64,000 nt of DNA, from NCBI GenBank assembly GCA_029262065.1, contig JAJDAC010000027.1:310001-374000 (forward strand), given 5' to 3'. The DNA is from Candidatus Krumholzibacteriota bacterium. GTDB lineage: Bacteria; Krumholzibacteriota; Krumholzibacteriia; JAJRXK01. Positions 1-8,267 of the stretch are shown piece after piece. The translations under genes were made by a program, and so were the position numbers. The stretch's first letter is position 1. Every line of letters begins with the position of its first letter. The notes beneath the pieces were generated by a model that did not search any database, was not told where the DNA came from, and worked only from the letters and a program-made list of their open reading frames with translations.

Positions 1-74
1 TGGCCAAGCCCTATACGCAGACAGAACTCGCGGTGGCCATACGGGACGTTCTGGACGCAAGCAAGCGCGCATGA
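1..74 (+). CDS. C-terminal end of a probable response-regulator receiver domain (partial)
   Basis: Only the last 23 codons are in the window, read in the frame starting at base 3 and ending at TGA 72-74. The peptide begins AKPYTQTELAVAIRDVLD. The Lys-Pro followed by an amphipathic helix is the usual end of a CheY-like receiver domain (beta5-alpha5, with Lys as the conserved switch residue). The stop overlaps the ATG of the next gene (ATGA), so the two are probably translationally coupled. The phosphoacceptor Asp and any output domain lie outside the window, so the call rests on a short match. Confidence 0.5.
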   Translation, partial: AKPYTQTELAVAIRDVLDASKRA

Positions 75-1108
75 AAGCGCTATGGTACGATAAATTCCGC
101 GGCCCAATCGAACTGCGCGAGCTGGATGGGCCAACCCCATCGGCCAACGGAGCTGTACTACGCGTGGAGGCCAGCGGCCTTTGCCGTAGCGACTGGCACG
201 GCTGGCAGGGAAGCGACCCCGACATCGTGCTACCGCATGTGCCGGGCCACGAACTGGTGGGTGTGGTGGTAGCGGCCGGCCCGAACGTGCATGGAGCCGC
301 GGTGGGGCAGCGCGTAACGGTTCCGTTTTGTTGTGGTTGTGGTACCTGCTCGCAATGCATGCACGGCTTTCCGAATGTTTGTGACAACCACTTCCAACCC
401 GGCTTCACCGCGTGGGGATCCCACGCCGAATATGTCGCCATCGACTACGCCGACGCGAATCTGGTGCCGCTGCCGGATGAACTCGACTCGGTAACCGCGG
501 CCGCCCTGGGGTGCCGCTTCGCTACCGCCTACCGAGCGGTCGTAGAGCAGGGAGGCGTGCGCGAAGGTCAGTGGGTGGCGGTATACGGGTGCGGCGGAGT
601 GGGGCTGTCGGCCGTAATGATCGCCGTGGCCGCGGGGGCACGCGTGGTAGCCGTGGATGTGAACCCGGCTGCGCTGCAGCGGGCCAGGGCCATGGGAGCG
701 TCCCATGTCGTCCTGGCCAAAGACGCACCCGACGCCGTCGTCGAGCACACGGCCGGAGCGCACGTATCACTGGATTGCCTTGGCCGAGCGGAAACTGTGC
801 GCTCCTCGGTCATGTCGCTTCGCAAGCGGGGCCGCCACGTGCAGGTGGGACTTCTGCCCGCGAGCGAATCGCTGGCCGGTGTACCATTCGAGCGTGTAGT
901 CGCCTTCGAACTGGAGCTGGTGGGAAGTCACGGAATCGCGGCCTCGCGTTACCCAGAGATCCTGCGCCGGGTGGCCGACGGCATATACGACCTGAAGGAT
1001 CTGGTGGGCGAAACCATCGCGCTAAAGGAAGCCCCGGCCCGCCTCATGGCCCTGGGCGAGGCACAACCGGTTGGCATGACGGTCATCGATCTGACCCGTG
1101 CTCGTTGA
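71..1108 (+). CDS. zinc-dependent alcohol dehydrogenase (MDR family)
   Basis: 345 residues, the normal length for a medium-chain dehydrogenase/reductase. These enzymes oxidise alcohols or reduce aldehydes with NAD(P) in the cytoplasm. Visible features are the catalytic-zinc residues Cys38 (GLCRSDWHG) and His60-Glu61 (PGHELVGVV). The structural-zinc lobe has four cysteines at 90, 93, 96 and 104. The Rossmann motif is YGCGGVGLSAV. The start is fixed by the ATGA overlap with the upstream receiver fragment. The substrate cannot be inferred from sequence; the cysteine spacing resembles the Zn-ADH/threonine-dehydrogenase-like branch. The DUF72 gene follows after 31 nt. Confidence 0.88.
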   Translation: MKALWYDKFRGPIELRELDGPTPSANGAVLRVEASGLCRSDWHGWQGSDPDIVLPHVPGHELVGVVVAAGPNVHGAAVGQRVTVPFCCGCGTCSQCMHGFPNVCDNHFQPGFTAWGSHAEYVAIDYADANLVPLPDELDSVTAAALGCRFATAYRAVVEQGGVREGQWVAVYGCGGVGLSAVMIAVAAGARVVAVDVNPAALQRARAMGASHVVLAKDAPDAVVEHTAGAHVSLDCLGRAETVRSSVMSLRKRGRHVQVGLLPASESLAGVPFERVVAFELELVGSHGIAASRYPEILRRVADGIYDLKDLVGETIALKEAPARLMALGEAQPVGMTVIDLTRAR

Positions 1109-1139
1109 ACCCACGTACAGCCTGCGTTAGCCTCATGGC

Positions 1140-1850
1140 ATGGAACTACATGTAGGCACCAGCGGCTACAGCTACAAGGAATGGAAGGGCTCCTTCTATC
1201 CCGACAAGATGCCCGCCAAGGACATGTTGGCGTTCTACGGCCAGCACTTCTCCACCGTCGAAATCAACAACACGTTCTACCGTCTACCGCGCGCCGACGT
1301 GCTGGAAAGCTGGGCTTCTCAGGTTCCCGATTCGTTTCGGTTTTCCGTGAAGGCATCGCGCCGGATCACCCACCTGAAACGACTCAAGGAAGTAGAAGAA
1401 CCCACGGCCTACCTCATGAAGACGCTGGAAACGCTGGGCGACAAGCTGGGTATCGTGTTGTTCCAGTTGCCTCCTTTTTCCAAGAAGGACATGGAACGAC
1501 TACAGGCCTTCCTGGCCATCTTGCCACCAAACGTGCCCGCGGCGCTGGAGTTCCGCAACGAGACATGGTTCGACGACGAGGTGTACGACGCCCTCCGGGC
1601 CAGCGGGTGTTCGTTGTGCGTGGCCGACACCGAAGATGACGACACGATCGACATCGTTCGCACGGCCGACGTGGGTTATCTGCGGTTGCGCAAATGCGAG
1701 TATTCAGACGCAGAGTTGTCTTCGTGGGGTGATGCAATACGCGCACAGAAGTGGAGCCGTGCGTTCGTATACTTCAAACACGAAGACGAGGGCACCGGGC
1801 CGGCCCTGGCCAAGCGCTTTCTGGAAGCCTGGGACTCTTCCCCGTCGTGA
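1140..1850 (+). CDS. DUF72 (YecE-like) TIM-barrel protein
   Basis: 236 residues, full length for the DUF72/YecE family, whose biochemical role is unknown. The family hallmarks are present: the N-terminal VGTSGYSYKEWKGSFYP segment, the FSTVEINNTFYRLP strand, FRFSVKASRRITH, and a C-terminal FVYFKHEDEGTGPALA that matches the usual FNNT/NH-GA ending. DUF72 proteins form a TIM barrel with conserved acidic and aromatic residues in the pocket. The stop codon overlaps the GTG of the rhodanese gene (GTGA), so the two are probably co-expressed. No function is assigned beyond the family. Confidence 0.85.
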   Translation: MELHVGTSGYSYKEWKGSFYPDKMPAKDMLAFYGQHFSTVEINNTFYRLPRADVLESWASQVPDSFRFSVKASRRITHLKRLKEVEEPTAYLMKTLETLGDKLGIVLFQLPPFSKKDMERLQAFLAILPPNVPAALEFRNETWFDDEVYDALRASGCSLCVADTEDDDTIDIVRTADVGYLRLRKCEYSDAELSSWGDAIRAQKWSRAFVYFKHEDEGTGPALAKRFLEAWDSSPS

Positions 1851-2377
1851 AATTCCGTCTCGTCCTACCGTTCGCGTTGGTCCTGTTTCTGGTGGCTTTC
1901 GCGCTGGCGATTCGCGCCTACGAAAAGCCTTTTGACGAAGTACGCGCCCAGATTCGAATGGAATACGCCGACGTACAACAGGTGCAGACGATCACGCTCC
2001 AGCAGTGGATGACATCGGGTACCGACAATCCTCTGGTCCTCGACGTCCGTACCGCGCCGGAGTTCGCAGTAAGCCACCTACCCCACGCGATTCACACTCC
2101 CACCACTGAACAGGCCCTTGCAGCCATCGGCAACGCCACCTCCGACCAGCCGGTGGTTGTGTATTGTTCCATCGGAGCCCGCTCTTCCGAGTTTGCACGT
2201 GAGTTGGCCAAGCACACCAACCACAACGTGTACAATCTGGATGGTTCCATCTTCGCCTGGGCCAACCAGGGTCAGACCGTGGTTCGCAACGGAGAGCCCG
2301 TCGCCGCCGTACATCCGTACAATTGGTGGTGGGGACGCCACCTTCGTCCGTCGCTCAGAACTCGCTCGGTGGAGTAG
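1847..2377 (+). CDS. membrane-anchored rhodanese-like sulfurtransferase
   Basis: 176 residues from GTG 1847, which overlaps the DUF72 stop; the longer frame from 1751 would run inside that gene and is rejected. Residues 2-25 form a hydrophobic signal anchor (VLPFALVLFLVAFALAI). A single rhodanese domain follows: LDVRTAPEFAVSHLPHAIH, then the active-site loop YCSIGARSSEFA with the persulfide-carrying Cys, then a YNLDGSIFAWANQG ending. It probably acts as a periplasm-facing single-domain rhodanese in sulfur or redox transfer. The acceptor is not evident from neighbours. Confidence 0.85.
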   Translation: MKFRLVLPFALVLFLVAFALAIRAYEKPFDEVRAQIRMEYADVQQVQTITLQQWMTSGTDNPLVLDVRTAPEFAVSHLPHAIHTPTTEQALAAIGNATSDQPVVVYCSIGARSSEFARELAKHTNHNVYNLDGSIFAWANQGQTVVRNGEPVAAVHPYNWWWGRHLRPSLRTRSVE

Positions 2378-2381
2378 GTAC

Positions 2382-3029
2382 ATGTCGATTGAACTGAAGA
2401 TCCACGAACACCCGACGCTCGAACTGGCCGCGTTCGTCACCCAGTTCCCTGCCCCACTGGGTGAGGTGCCGTCTCCGCCCTGGCTGCTGGAACACCTCGC
2501 ACTCGATGCTCCCGCTCCCTTCGAACGCAGCGACGAACTTCGCGCCGCGGTGCGAGACATGATGCGCCACGGCGGCTACAAGCCCACCGGACGCGGCAAG
2601 CCGGCCTCGGAATACCTGGTCCGCGCGGTCAGCGAGGGGAAGCTGGGAAGCATCAACCTGGCCGTGGATGCGTGCAACGTGGCGTCGCTACACAGCGGCC
2701 TGCCAATCAGCGTGATCGACCTGGATCTGGCCACGCCACCATTGTCCGTTGCGTTGGCCGCACCGGACACGAGCTACGTGTTCAACGCGTCGGGCCAGGA
2801 GATGAACATCGCGGGGCTGGTGTGCCTGCACGACGCCCAGGGACCGTGCTCCAACGGCGTTAAGGATTCACAGCGCACCAAAACGCACGACGGTACCCAG
2901 CGGACACTGTCGGTGGTGTGGGGAACCAAGGCCGCCGCCTCGCTAGCGGCCCGGGTAGCCACCTGGTACCAAAAGCTACTAGCGAGGGCGGGCGCCAAGA
3001 CTACCGGAGTTTCAGCTACTTCGCCGTAG
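2382..3029 (+). CDS. stand-alone B3/B4 tRNA-binding-domain protein
   Basis: 215 residues from ATG 2382, 4 nt after the rhodanese stop. The middle matches the B3/B4 domain of the phenylalanyl-tRNA synthetase beta subunit: MMRHGGYKPTGRGKPASEYL, then INLAVDACNVASLHSGLP, then ISVIDLDLA. The rest of PheT is absent, so this is a free-standing member of the PF03483-type family. In PheT the domain edits mischarged tRNA-Phe. Free-standing proteins may edit or bind tRNA or other small ligands, but this is not established here. It shares 18 bp tail-to-tail with the convergent secreted-protein gene. Confidence 0.75.
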   Translation: MSIELKIHEHPTLELAAFVTQFPAPLGEVPSPPWLLEHLALDAPAPFERSDELRAAVRDMMRHGGYKPTGRGKPASEYLVRAVSEGKLGSINLAVDACNVASLHSGLPISVIDLDLATPPLSVALAAPDTSYVFNASGQEMNIAGLVCLHDAQGPCSNGVKDSQRTKTHDGTQRTLSVVWGTKAAASLAARVATWYQKLLARAGAKTTGVSATSP

Positions 3030-3701
3030 GTGGAACGACGGGCGACGACCATGGCCAAGCCCGACCAGAACCAACAGCGCCGAGAGAATCAGCATCGACC
3101 ACGTTTGCAGCGAAGGGATGCCCACGCCGCTGAGTTCGAGCTCCACGTCATCTATGGCAATGTGGGCTTGGTTGGCCGCGAAGATGAGGTAGTCGAAGTC
3201 AAAGGCGCCGTACGCGGTGATGGGCACCGTCGCCTGCTCCCATTGTTGTGACGAGACCTGAACGCAACCCAGATAGGCTGCCCCCGAAAGAGACGGGCTG
3301 CCGTTGCCATACAACTCAAGACACCCCGAAGGGGAGGCGTCCGCCAGGGCCACCGACAGCGTCAGCGAACCCGCCACGGGACTCTGCACGACTATGGGCG
3401 CGGCCAACGCCTGCGAAAGAGGCCCCGGCTTCACGGACGCGAAGCGAAGACCACTCGCCGCCGAGCCCAACAGCGTGAACTGGTTCAGGAACGTCAGCGG
3501 CAAGCCGGCAGCCTGTGCACAGTCTTCGGAGAAGACGGCAGGATTGCCTTGCGCCTTCGTCCAGGTGTCGATGAACGCTCCCTCGCCGCAGCCGGCGACG
3601 AAGCCCTGCTCGAAGCCAGGGTCGACGATGAGATTCTGCGCCCAGGATGGGCCAGAAAATGAGACCAACAGGATAAGAATCGGTACGGCACGGAACAACA
3701 C
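3012..3701 (-). CDS. secreted protein with IPTL-CTERM-like C-terminal sorting signal
   Basis: 229 residues from GTG 3701, chosen because a GGGGG ribosome-binding sequence precedes it and because the signal peptide (AVPILILLVSFSGPSWAQ) starts there; the frame runs on upstream to 3962 without support. The mature part begins NLIVDPGFEQG, the usual start of a PEP-CTERM or carbohydrate-binding-like beta-sandwich. The C-terminus is IPSLQTWSMLILSALLVLV followed by a basic GRRP tail. This closely resembles the IPTL-CTERM tripartite signal (IPxL..W, hydrophobic helix, Arg cluster) processed by exosortase-type enzymes. No exosortase lies in the window. Confidence 0.6.
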   Translation of the reverse strand: MLFRAVPILILLVSFSGPSWAQNLIVDPGFEQGFVAGCGEGAFIDTWTKAQGNPAVFSEDCAQAAGLPLTFLNQFTLLGSAASGLRFASVKPGPLSQALAAPIVVQSPVAGSLTLSVALADASPSGCLELYGNGSPSLSGAAYLGCVQVSSQQWEQATVPITAYGAFDFDYLIFAANQAHIAIDDVELELSGVGIPSLQTWSMLILSALLVLVGLGHGRRPSFHLRRSS

Positions 3702-3805
3702 GGATGAACCCCCAGGAATGGACGCGAACTTGGGCGGCAGGGAGTCACCGTTTCGCCAATTATACCACGGGTCTGCGCTCCCGGACGATATTGCTTCGGC
3801 TTCGA

Positions 3806-3830
3806 TGCCGGCAGGTGACTCCAGCCGGCA
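3806..3830. promoter_or_regulatory. inverted repeat upstream of fabI (possible operator)
   Basis: TGCCGGC and GCCGGCA form a perfect 7-bp inverted repeat separated by 11 bp, ending about 50 bp before the fabI ATG. It lies in the divergent gap between the IPTL-CTERM gene and fabI. It could be an operator or a transcript hairpin. No known binding motif is recognised. Confidence 0.3.
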
Positions 3831-3879
3831 AACACCGTACACTCCGAACCGCAAGCAGCGAAACACGTTGGAGGGTGAC

Positions 3880-4656
3880 ATGTCGAAGTTGTTGATGGCA
3901 GGCAAAAAGGGAATCGTACTGGGGGTCGCGAACAAGCGGTCGATAGCGTGGGCTATTGCCAAAGCCTGTTCCGAAGCGGGGGCGGAGGTTGCATTTACCT
4001 ACCAGGGCGAGAAGCTCAAGCCACGGGTCGAAGAGCTCGTGAAGACGCTTCCGGGTGATCCACCGCTCTACGAGTGCGACGTCACGAACGACGAGGACAT
4101 CGCCTCGGTCGGCGCATCGTTGGCCAAGGACTTCGGCACCATCGACTTCCTCGTGCACTCGCTGGCCTTCGCGGACAAGGCCGATCTCGAGGGCAACTTC
4201 GTGGATACATCGCGCCGCGGCTATCTCATGGCCCAGGAAATCAGTTCCTACTCGCTTACCGCTTTGGCCCGCATGGCCGCGCCACTCATGGAGACCGGTG
4301 GCAGCATCGTCACCATGACCTACCTGGGTGGCGAGCGTGTCGTACGCAACTACAACGTCATGGGCGTGGCCAAAGCCGCGCTCGAATCCAGCGTGGGCTA
4401 CCTGGCCGCGGGGCTGGGTGAACGCGCCATTCGCGTCAATGCTGTTTCGGCGGGACCGCTCAACACGCTCGCGGCGCGTGGCGTGGCCGGATTCACCACC
4501 ATTCTCAAGGACGTTGCCGACAAGGCTCCCCTGCGCCGCAACGTCGAACTCGAAGAAGTTGCCAACGCGGGACTGTTTCTGTTGAGCGATATGTCGTCGG
4601 GCATCACCGGCGAAGTGCTCTACGTCGATTGCGGTTACAACATCCTGGGAATGTAG
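3880..4656 (+). CDS. fabI: enoyl-[acyl-carrier-protein] reductase (NADH), FabI type
   Basis: 258 residues, matching FabI length. FabI catalyses the last reductive step of type II fatty-acid elongation in the cytoplasm. The N-terminus KKGIVLGVANKRSIAWAIA is the FabI variant of the Rossmann glycine motif. DFLVHSLAFADK, the catalytic-dyad region YNVMGVAKAALE (Tyr-x6-Lys) and VNAVSAGPLNTLAARG are all canonical. The start at ATG 3880 has a strong GGAGGGTGA ribosome-binding site; the frame stays open upstream to 3304 but is non-coding there. It is probably monocistronic or co-transcribed with the small membrane protein 6 nt downstream. Confidence 0.95.
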   Translation: MSKLLMAGKKGIVLGVANKRSIAWAIAKACSEAGAEVAFTYQGEKLKPRVEELVKTLPGDPPLYECDVTNDEDIASVGASLAKDFGTIDFLVHSLAFADKADLEGNFVDTSRRGYLMAQEISSYSLTALARMAAPLMETGGSIVTMTYLGGERVVRNYNVMGVAKAALESSVGYLAAGLGERAIRVNAVSAGPLNTLAARGVAGFTTILKDVADKAPLRRNVELEEVANAGLFLLSDMSSGITGEVLYVDCGYNILGM

Positions 4657-4662
4657 GCCGTC

Positions 4663-5265
4663 ATGTTGCGTCCGGGCCGAACCCTCCGCGGCGAACAGTT
4701 TGCGCGGCCAGCGCGGCTGGTGATCCTGGAGTCATTCCTCATTGCCCTGAGTATCGTGTTGGCCCTGTTCGCCCACCGCTGGCAAGAGGGTCGTGAGAAT
4801 GCCCAACTGGCTGAACGCGCCATGCGCGGGATCCAGGATGAGCTGACCATGAACCGGAAGGCGGCCCAGGAGTCGCTCGACTATCACAGCGGACTCCTAC
4901 AACTCCTCATGAGGCCCGGCGCGACACAGCCCACCAGCGCCGAGTTTCCACGCGGCTTCGTCATGCCCGCGCAGCTGCTTTCCACGGGGTGGGATACCGC
5001 GGTCGCCACCGACGCCGTCTCGCATTTCGACTACGAAGACGTGCTATCCGTTTCGAGGGTCTACTCCGACCAGGAGCGCTACGATACGCAGTCGCTGGCC
5101 GTGAGCCAGATCATCTACAGCGAGCTCTACACCAGAGGCCACGAGGGTTTTCTGGAGAACTACGCAAACCTGGCCAGCATCATCGGTACCTTCGCGTACC
5201 GAGAGCGGCAGCTAGTAGAGCTATACGACGCGACACTTTCTGACATCACTGCTGCCACCCCCTGA
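4663..5265 (+). CDS. single-span membrane protein of unknown function (DUF6090-like)
   Basis: 200 residues. One transmembrane helix near residues 23-42 (LVILESFLIALSIVLALFAHRW) is preceded by a basic N-terminus and followed by an outside domain rich in helix-forming residues. The ESFLIALSIVLALF...WQEGREN pattern resembles DUF6090-type proteins, which have one N-terminal helix and a soluble domain of unknown role. It starts 6 nt after fabI and ends 15 nt before the SMR exporter, so it may belong to that transcription unit. No catalytic motif is visible. Confidence 0.6.
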   Translation: MLRPGRTLRGEQFARPARLVILESFLIALSIVLALFAHRWQEGRENAQLAERAMRGIQDELTMNRKAAQESLDYHSGLLQLLMRPGATQPTSAEFPRGFVMPAQLLSTGWDTAVATDAVSHFDYEDVLSVSRVYSDQERYDTQSLAVSQIIYSELYTRGHEGFLENYANLASIIGTFAYRERQLVELYDATLSDITAATP

Positions 5266-5280
5266 GTTCGGAGGAACGCC

Positions 5281-5604
5281 ATGGCGTGGGTGACTCTCTA
5301 TGCCGCCGGTGTGCTCGAAGTGGCGTGGGCCGTCGGGCTCAAGTACACCGATGGATTCACTCGACTTGTGCCCAGCCTGCTCACACTGGCGGCCATGGCG
5401 GCCAGCATGTTTCTTCTGGCCCAGGCGGTTCGCACCATTCCCGTGGGCACCGGGTACGTGGTGTGGACCGGAATCGGCGCGGTCGGAACCGCCATCTTGG
5501 GGGTGGTGTTGTTCCAGGAAACGGTCAACCCCATGCGGGTCGGCAGCATGGTGTTGATCCTCCTGGGAATCGTGGGGCTGAAGCTGGCCACCGTGGAGTC
5601 CTGA
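5281..5604 (+). CDS. gdx: SMR-family exporter, Gdx/SugE type
   Basis: 107 residues with four predicted membrane helices, the size of small multidrug resistance proteins. The sequence follows the guanidinium-exporter (Gdx, formerly SugE) subgroup: GVLEVAWAVGLKYTDGFTR with the essential membrane Glu in helix 1, then IPVGTGYVVWTGIGAVG, then NPMRVGSMVLILLGIVGLK. Gdx proteins exchange guanidinium for protons as antiparallel dimers. A GGAGG ribosome-binding site precedes the ATG. No guanidine riboswitch is recognisable in the 15-nt gap upstream. The tag gene starts 2 nt downstream. Confidence 0.85.
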   Translation: MAWVTLYAAGVLEVAWAVGLKYTDGFTRLVPSLLTLAAMAASMFLLAQAVRTIPVGTGYVVWTGIGAVGTAILGVVLFQETVNPMRVGSMVLILLGIVGLKLATVES

Positions 5605-5606
5605 TC

Positions 5607-6185
5607 ATGGCCAAGGAGATCTATCGTTGCGAGTGGGCCCGCACCGACTCCGAACGCGACTATCACGATCACGAGTGGGGCGTACCGGTGCGGGACGAAC
5701 ACCGCATGTTCGAGTTCCTGATACTCGAGGGCGCGCAGGCCGGCCTGAGCTGGTCGACCATCCTGAACAAGCGCGACAACTACCGAAAGGCGTTCGCCCA
5801 GTTCGAGCCCGAAAAGGTGGCCCGGTTTACCGAAGCCAAGCAACAGAAACTGCTACTGAATCCGGGCATCGTGCGCAACCGGCTGAAGGTGTCCTCCGCC
5901 GTTACAAATGCCAAGATCTGGGTGGCCATGAAACGGGCCGGCGAAGACCCCCTGGATCACCTGTGGTCCTTCGTGGGCGGAAAGCCGCGACAGAATTCAT
6001 TCCACGCGCTGTCGGACATTCCGGCCAAGACCGAACAGGCCGAAGCCATGAGCCGCGACCTGCGCAAGCGGGGTTTCAAGTTCGTGGGCCCCACCATCTG
6101 CTATGCATTGATGCAGGCGGCCGGCCTGGTGAACGATCACGAGACGCGATGTTTTCGGTACAAGGCCGTAAAGAAGCTGCGCTGA
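5607..6185 (+). CDS. tag: DNA-3-methyladenine glycosylase I
   Basis: 192 residues, the standard Tag size. The enzyme excises 3-methyladenine from alkylated DNA to start base-excision repair. The start is the ATG 2 nt after the SMR stop; the frame from 5286 lies inside that gene. Signature segments are RCEWA, YHDHEWGVPV, FEFLILEGAQAGLSWSTIL with the catalytic Glu, a GIVRNRLK segment, GFKFVGPTICYALMQAAGLVND, and the C-terminal HETRCF. The Cys and His residues at both ends (YRCEW; NDHETRCF) form the structural zinc site of the family. Confidence 0.93.
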   Translation: MAKEIYRCEWARTDSERDYHDHEWGVPVRDEHRMFEFLILEGAQAGLSWSTILNKRDNYRKAFAQFEPEKVARFTEAKQQKLLLNPGIVRNRLKVSSAVTNAKIWVAMKRAGEDPLDHLWSFVGGKPRQNSFHALSDIPAKTEQAEAMSRDLRKRGFKFVGPTICYALMQAAGLVNDHETRCFRYKAVKKLR

Positions 6186-6210
6186 CCAATCAACCGGGGA
6201 TGCACGAGCG

Positions 6211-7581
6211 GTGGATGATCGTTTCCAAAAGATTGCGCGACGCATTCGCGACGAGGGTGGCCGTGCGCTCGTGGTGGGCGGGTTCGTGCGCGACCACATC
6301 CTGGGGCAGGATTCCAAGGACGTGGACATCGAGGTCTACGGATTGGACCTGGTTTCACTCCGTAACGTGCTCGAGGAGTTTTCATCGGTGGCCGAGGTGG
6401 GTCAGTCTTTCGGGGTCTTCCGCCTCAAGGGGCTGAACGCCGACTTCTCGCTTCCCCGCCGCGACAACAAGACCGGAACCGGACACCGCGGGTTCGAGGT
6501 TCAGGTGGATCCACACCTCGACTACACGCAGGCCGCGCGCCGCCGCGACCTCACCATCAACAGCATGGCCATGGATCCACTCACCGACGAGATCCTCGAC
6601 CCGTTTGACGGACGCGGCGATCTGACGCGCAAGGTGCTACGTGCCACCGATGCCCGCTACTTTGGCGAGGACCCCCTGCGCGCGGTGCGCGTGGCCCAGT
6701 TCGTCGCCCGTCTGGAAATGGAACCCGACGAAGAACTGGCGACCTTGTGCGCGGCGCAGGACCTGTCCGAACTATCGGGCGAGCGCATGTTCGGCGAGCT
6801 CGAGAAGCTGCTCCTGAAAGGCCGGCGCCCTTCGGCGGGATTCGAATTTCTGCGACGAACGGGGCTATTGCGTTTCTTCCCGGAAGTACAGGCCCTGGTG
6901 GGAGTGCCGCAGGACCCACGCTGGCACCCCGAGGGAGATGTCTACGTCCACACGCTCATGGTGATCGACGAGGCCGCGGCCCTGCGCCGCGGTGACCGCG
7001 ACGACCTGGCGTTGATGTTTGGAGCGCTGTGCCACGACTTTGGCAAGCCAGCGACCACCCGGGTCGAGACCGACCGCATAAGCTCCAATGCGCACGACGT
7101 TGTGGGAGTCCCGCTGGCCGAGGCCTTTCTCAAGCGATTGCGCGCGTCGACCCGGCTCACATGTCAGGTGGCGGCCCTTGTCGCACATCACCTGGCTCCT
7201 GCGCAGTTCCACCGCGGCGGCGCCAAGCCTCGCGCGTTCCGACGGCTTGCCCGCAAGCTGAACGCGGCCGATGTAGGAATGGAGCTCTTGCTGCGCGTAG
7301 CCCGCGCCGACCACATGGGCCGCACCACGACCGACGCGTTGGCGCGGGAGTTTCCCGCGGGTGAACACTTCTTGCAGCAGGTCCAGGCCTTCGACCTTTC
7401 GACCCCAAAGCACGATGTGGTACGAGGTCGCGACCTGATCGCACGCGGCTTCCAACCGGGGCCGGAGTTCCGTGATATCCTGACGGCTTGCCGCGACATC
7501 CAGGACGAAACCGGATGGACCGATCCTGTCCACGTACTCGATGAAGCACTACGACGCCGCTCCGGGGCTTCGGATTCTTGA
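6211..7581 (+). CDS. cca: CCA-adding-type tRNA nucleotidyltransferase with HD domain
   Basis: 456 residues from GTG 6211. Class II nucleotidyltransferase head: LVVGGFVRDHILG, the metal-binding DVDIEVYG (DxD), RRDLTINSMA and DPFDGRGDL. Neck and tail regions follow (DPLRAVRVAQF, ERMFGELEKLL). A C-terminal HD phosphohydrolase-like domain contains HTLMVIDEA and ALCHDFGKP. The family adds or repairs the 3'-CCA of tRNA; HD-bearing versions often have phosphatase/phosphodiesterase activity too. Sequence alone cannot exclude a poly(A) polymerase or A-adding subtype. It is downstream of tag in the same direction, with a 25-nt gap. Confidence 0.85.
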   Translation: MDDRFQKIARRIRDEGGRALVVGGFVRDHILGQDSKDVDIEVYGLDLVSLRNVLEEFSSVAEVGQSFGVFRLKGLNADFSLPRRDNKTGTGHRGFEVQVDPHLDYTQAARRRDLTINSMAMDPLTDEILDPFDGRGDLTRKVLRATDARYFGEDPLRAVRVAQFVARLEMEPDEELATLCAAQDLSELSGERMFGELEKLLLKGRRPSAGFEFLRRTGLLRFFPEVQALVGVPQDPRWHPEGDVYVHTLMVIDEAAALRRGDRDDLALMFGALCHDFGKPATTRVETDRISSNAHDVVGVPLAEAFLKRLRASTRLTCQVAALVAHHLAPAQFHRGGAKPRAFRRLARKLNAADVGMELLLRVARADHMGRTTTDALAREFPAGEHFLQQVQAFDLSTPKHDVVRGRDLIARGFQPGPEFRDILTACRDIQDETGWTDPVHVLDEALRRRSGASDS

Positions 7582-7601
7582 GACCAGAAAGAACCACAAG
7601 C

Positions 7602-8267
7602 ATGGCCGAACTTCTTTCCTGCGTTGAGATCGTTCCCTCGGGCACGGCCCGACGCGCCGTCATCTGGATGCACGGCCTGGGCGCGGACGGCCACGACTTT
7701 GAGCCCATCGTGCCCGAGTTGGGGCTGGACGACCTGGATATTCGTTTCGTGTTTCCGCACGCGCCGCCCATGCCGGTAACCATCAACGGCGGCTTCGTCA
7801 TGCCCTCATGGTATGACATCAAGCAGATGGACCTTCAGCGCGAGCACGACCGTGAGGGTATCGCGGTGTCGGCCGCGCGTATTACGCAGCTCATCGAGCG
7901 AGAGAACGAGCGAGGTATCGCCTGCGACGACATCGTGCTGGCGGGTTTTTCGCAGGGTGGCGCCATGGCGTTGCACGTAGGCCTTCGACACACCGAGCCG
8001 CTGGCCGGCATTGCCGCGCTATCGACGTATCTGGTGAACGAAGATGATTTGGAGAAAGAGCGCTTGTCGGCCAACGCCGGCGTCGCGATATTCCAGGGAC
8101 ACGGAACGCTCGACCCCATGGTTCCCATAGCTCGCGGCGAGGCCGCGCGCGATCAGCTGCAACGGTTGGGGCACACGGTGGAGTGGCACACGTATCCCAT
8201 GCCGCACTCGGTGCACCCAAAGGAAATCCAGGACGTTGCCGTTTGGTTCAGGAAGGTGTTCGCCTAG
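7602..8267 (+). CDS. alpha/beta-hydrolase carboxylesterase (phospholipase/carboxylesterase family)
   Basis: 221 residues from ATG 7602. The order of motifs is that of the acyl-protein thioesterase/carboxylesterase family (PF02230): AVIWMHGLGADGHDF (oxyanion loop), FVFPHAPPMPVTINGG, SWYDI, the nucleophile elbow LAGFSQGGAMAL, IFQGHGTLDPMVPI with the acid Asp, and YPMPHSVHPKE with the catalytic His. It probably hydrolyses carboxyl esters in the cytoplasm; no signal peptide is present. It follows the cca gene by 20 nt and overlaps the convergent secreted-protein gene by 4 nt. Confidence 0.9.
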   Translation: MAELLSCVEIVPSGTARRAVIWMHGLGADGHDFEPIVPELGLDDLDIRFVFPHAPPMPVTINGGFVMPSWYDIKQMDLQREHDREGIAVSAARITQLIERENERGIACDDIVLAGFSQGGAMALHVGLRHTEPLAGIAALSTYLVNEDDLEKERLSANAGVAIFQGHGTLDPMVPIARGEAARDQLQRLGHTVEWHTYPMPHSVHPKEIQDVAVWFRKVFA

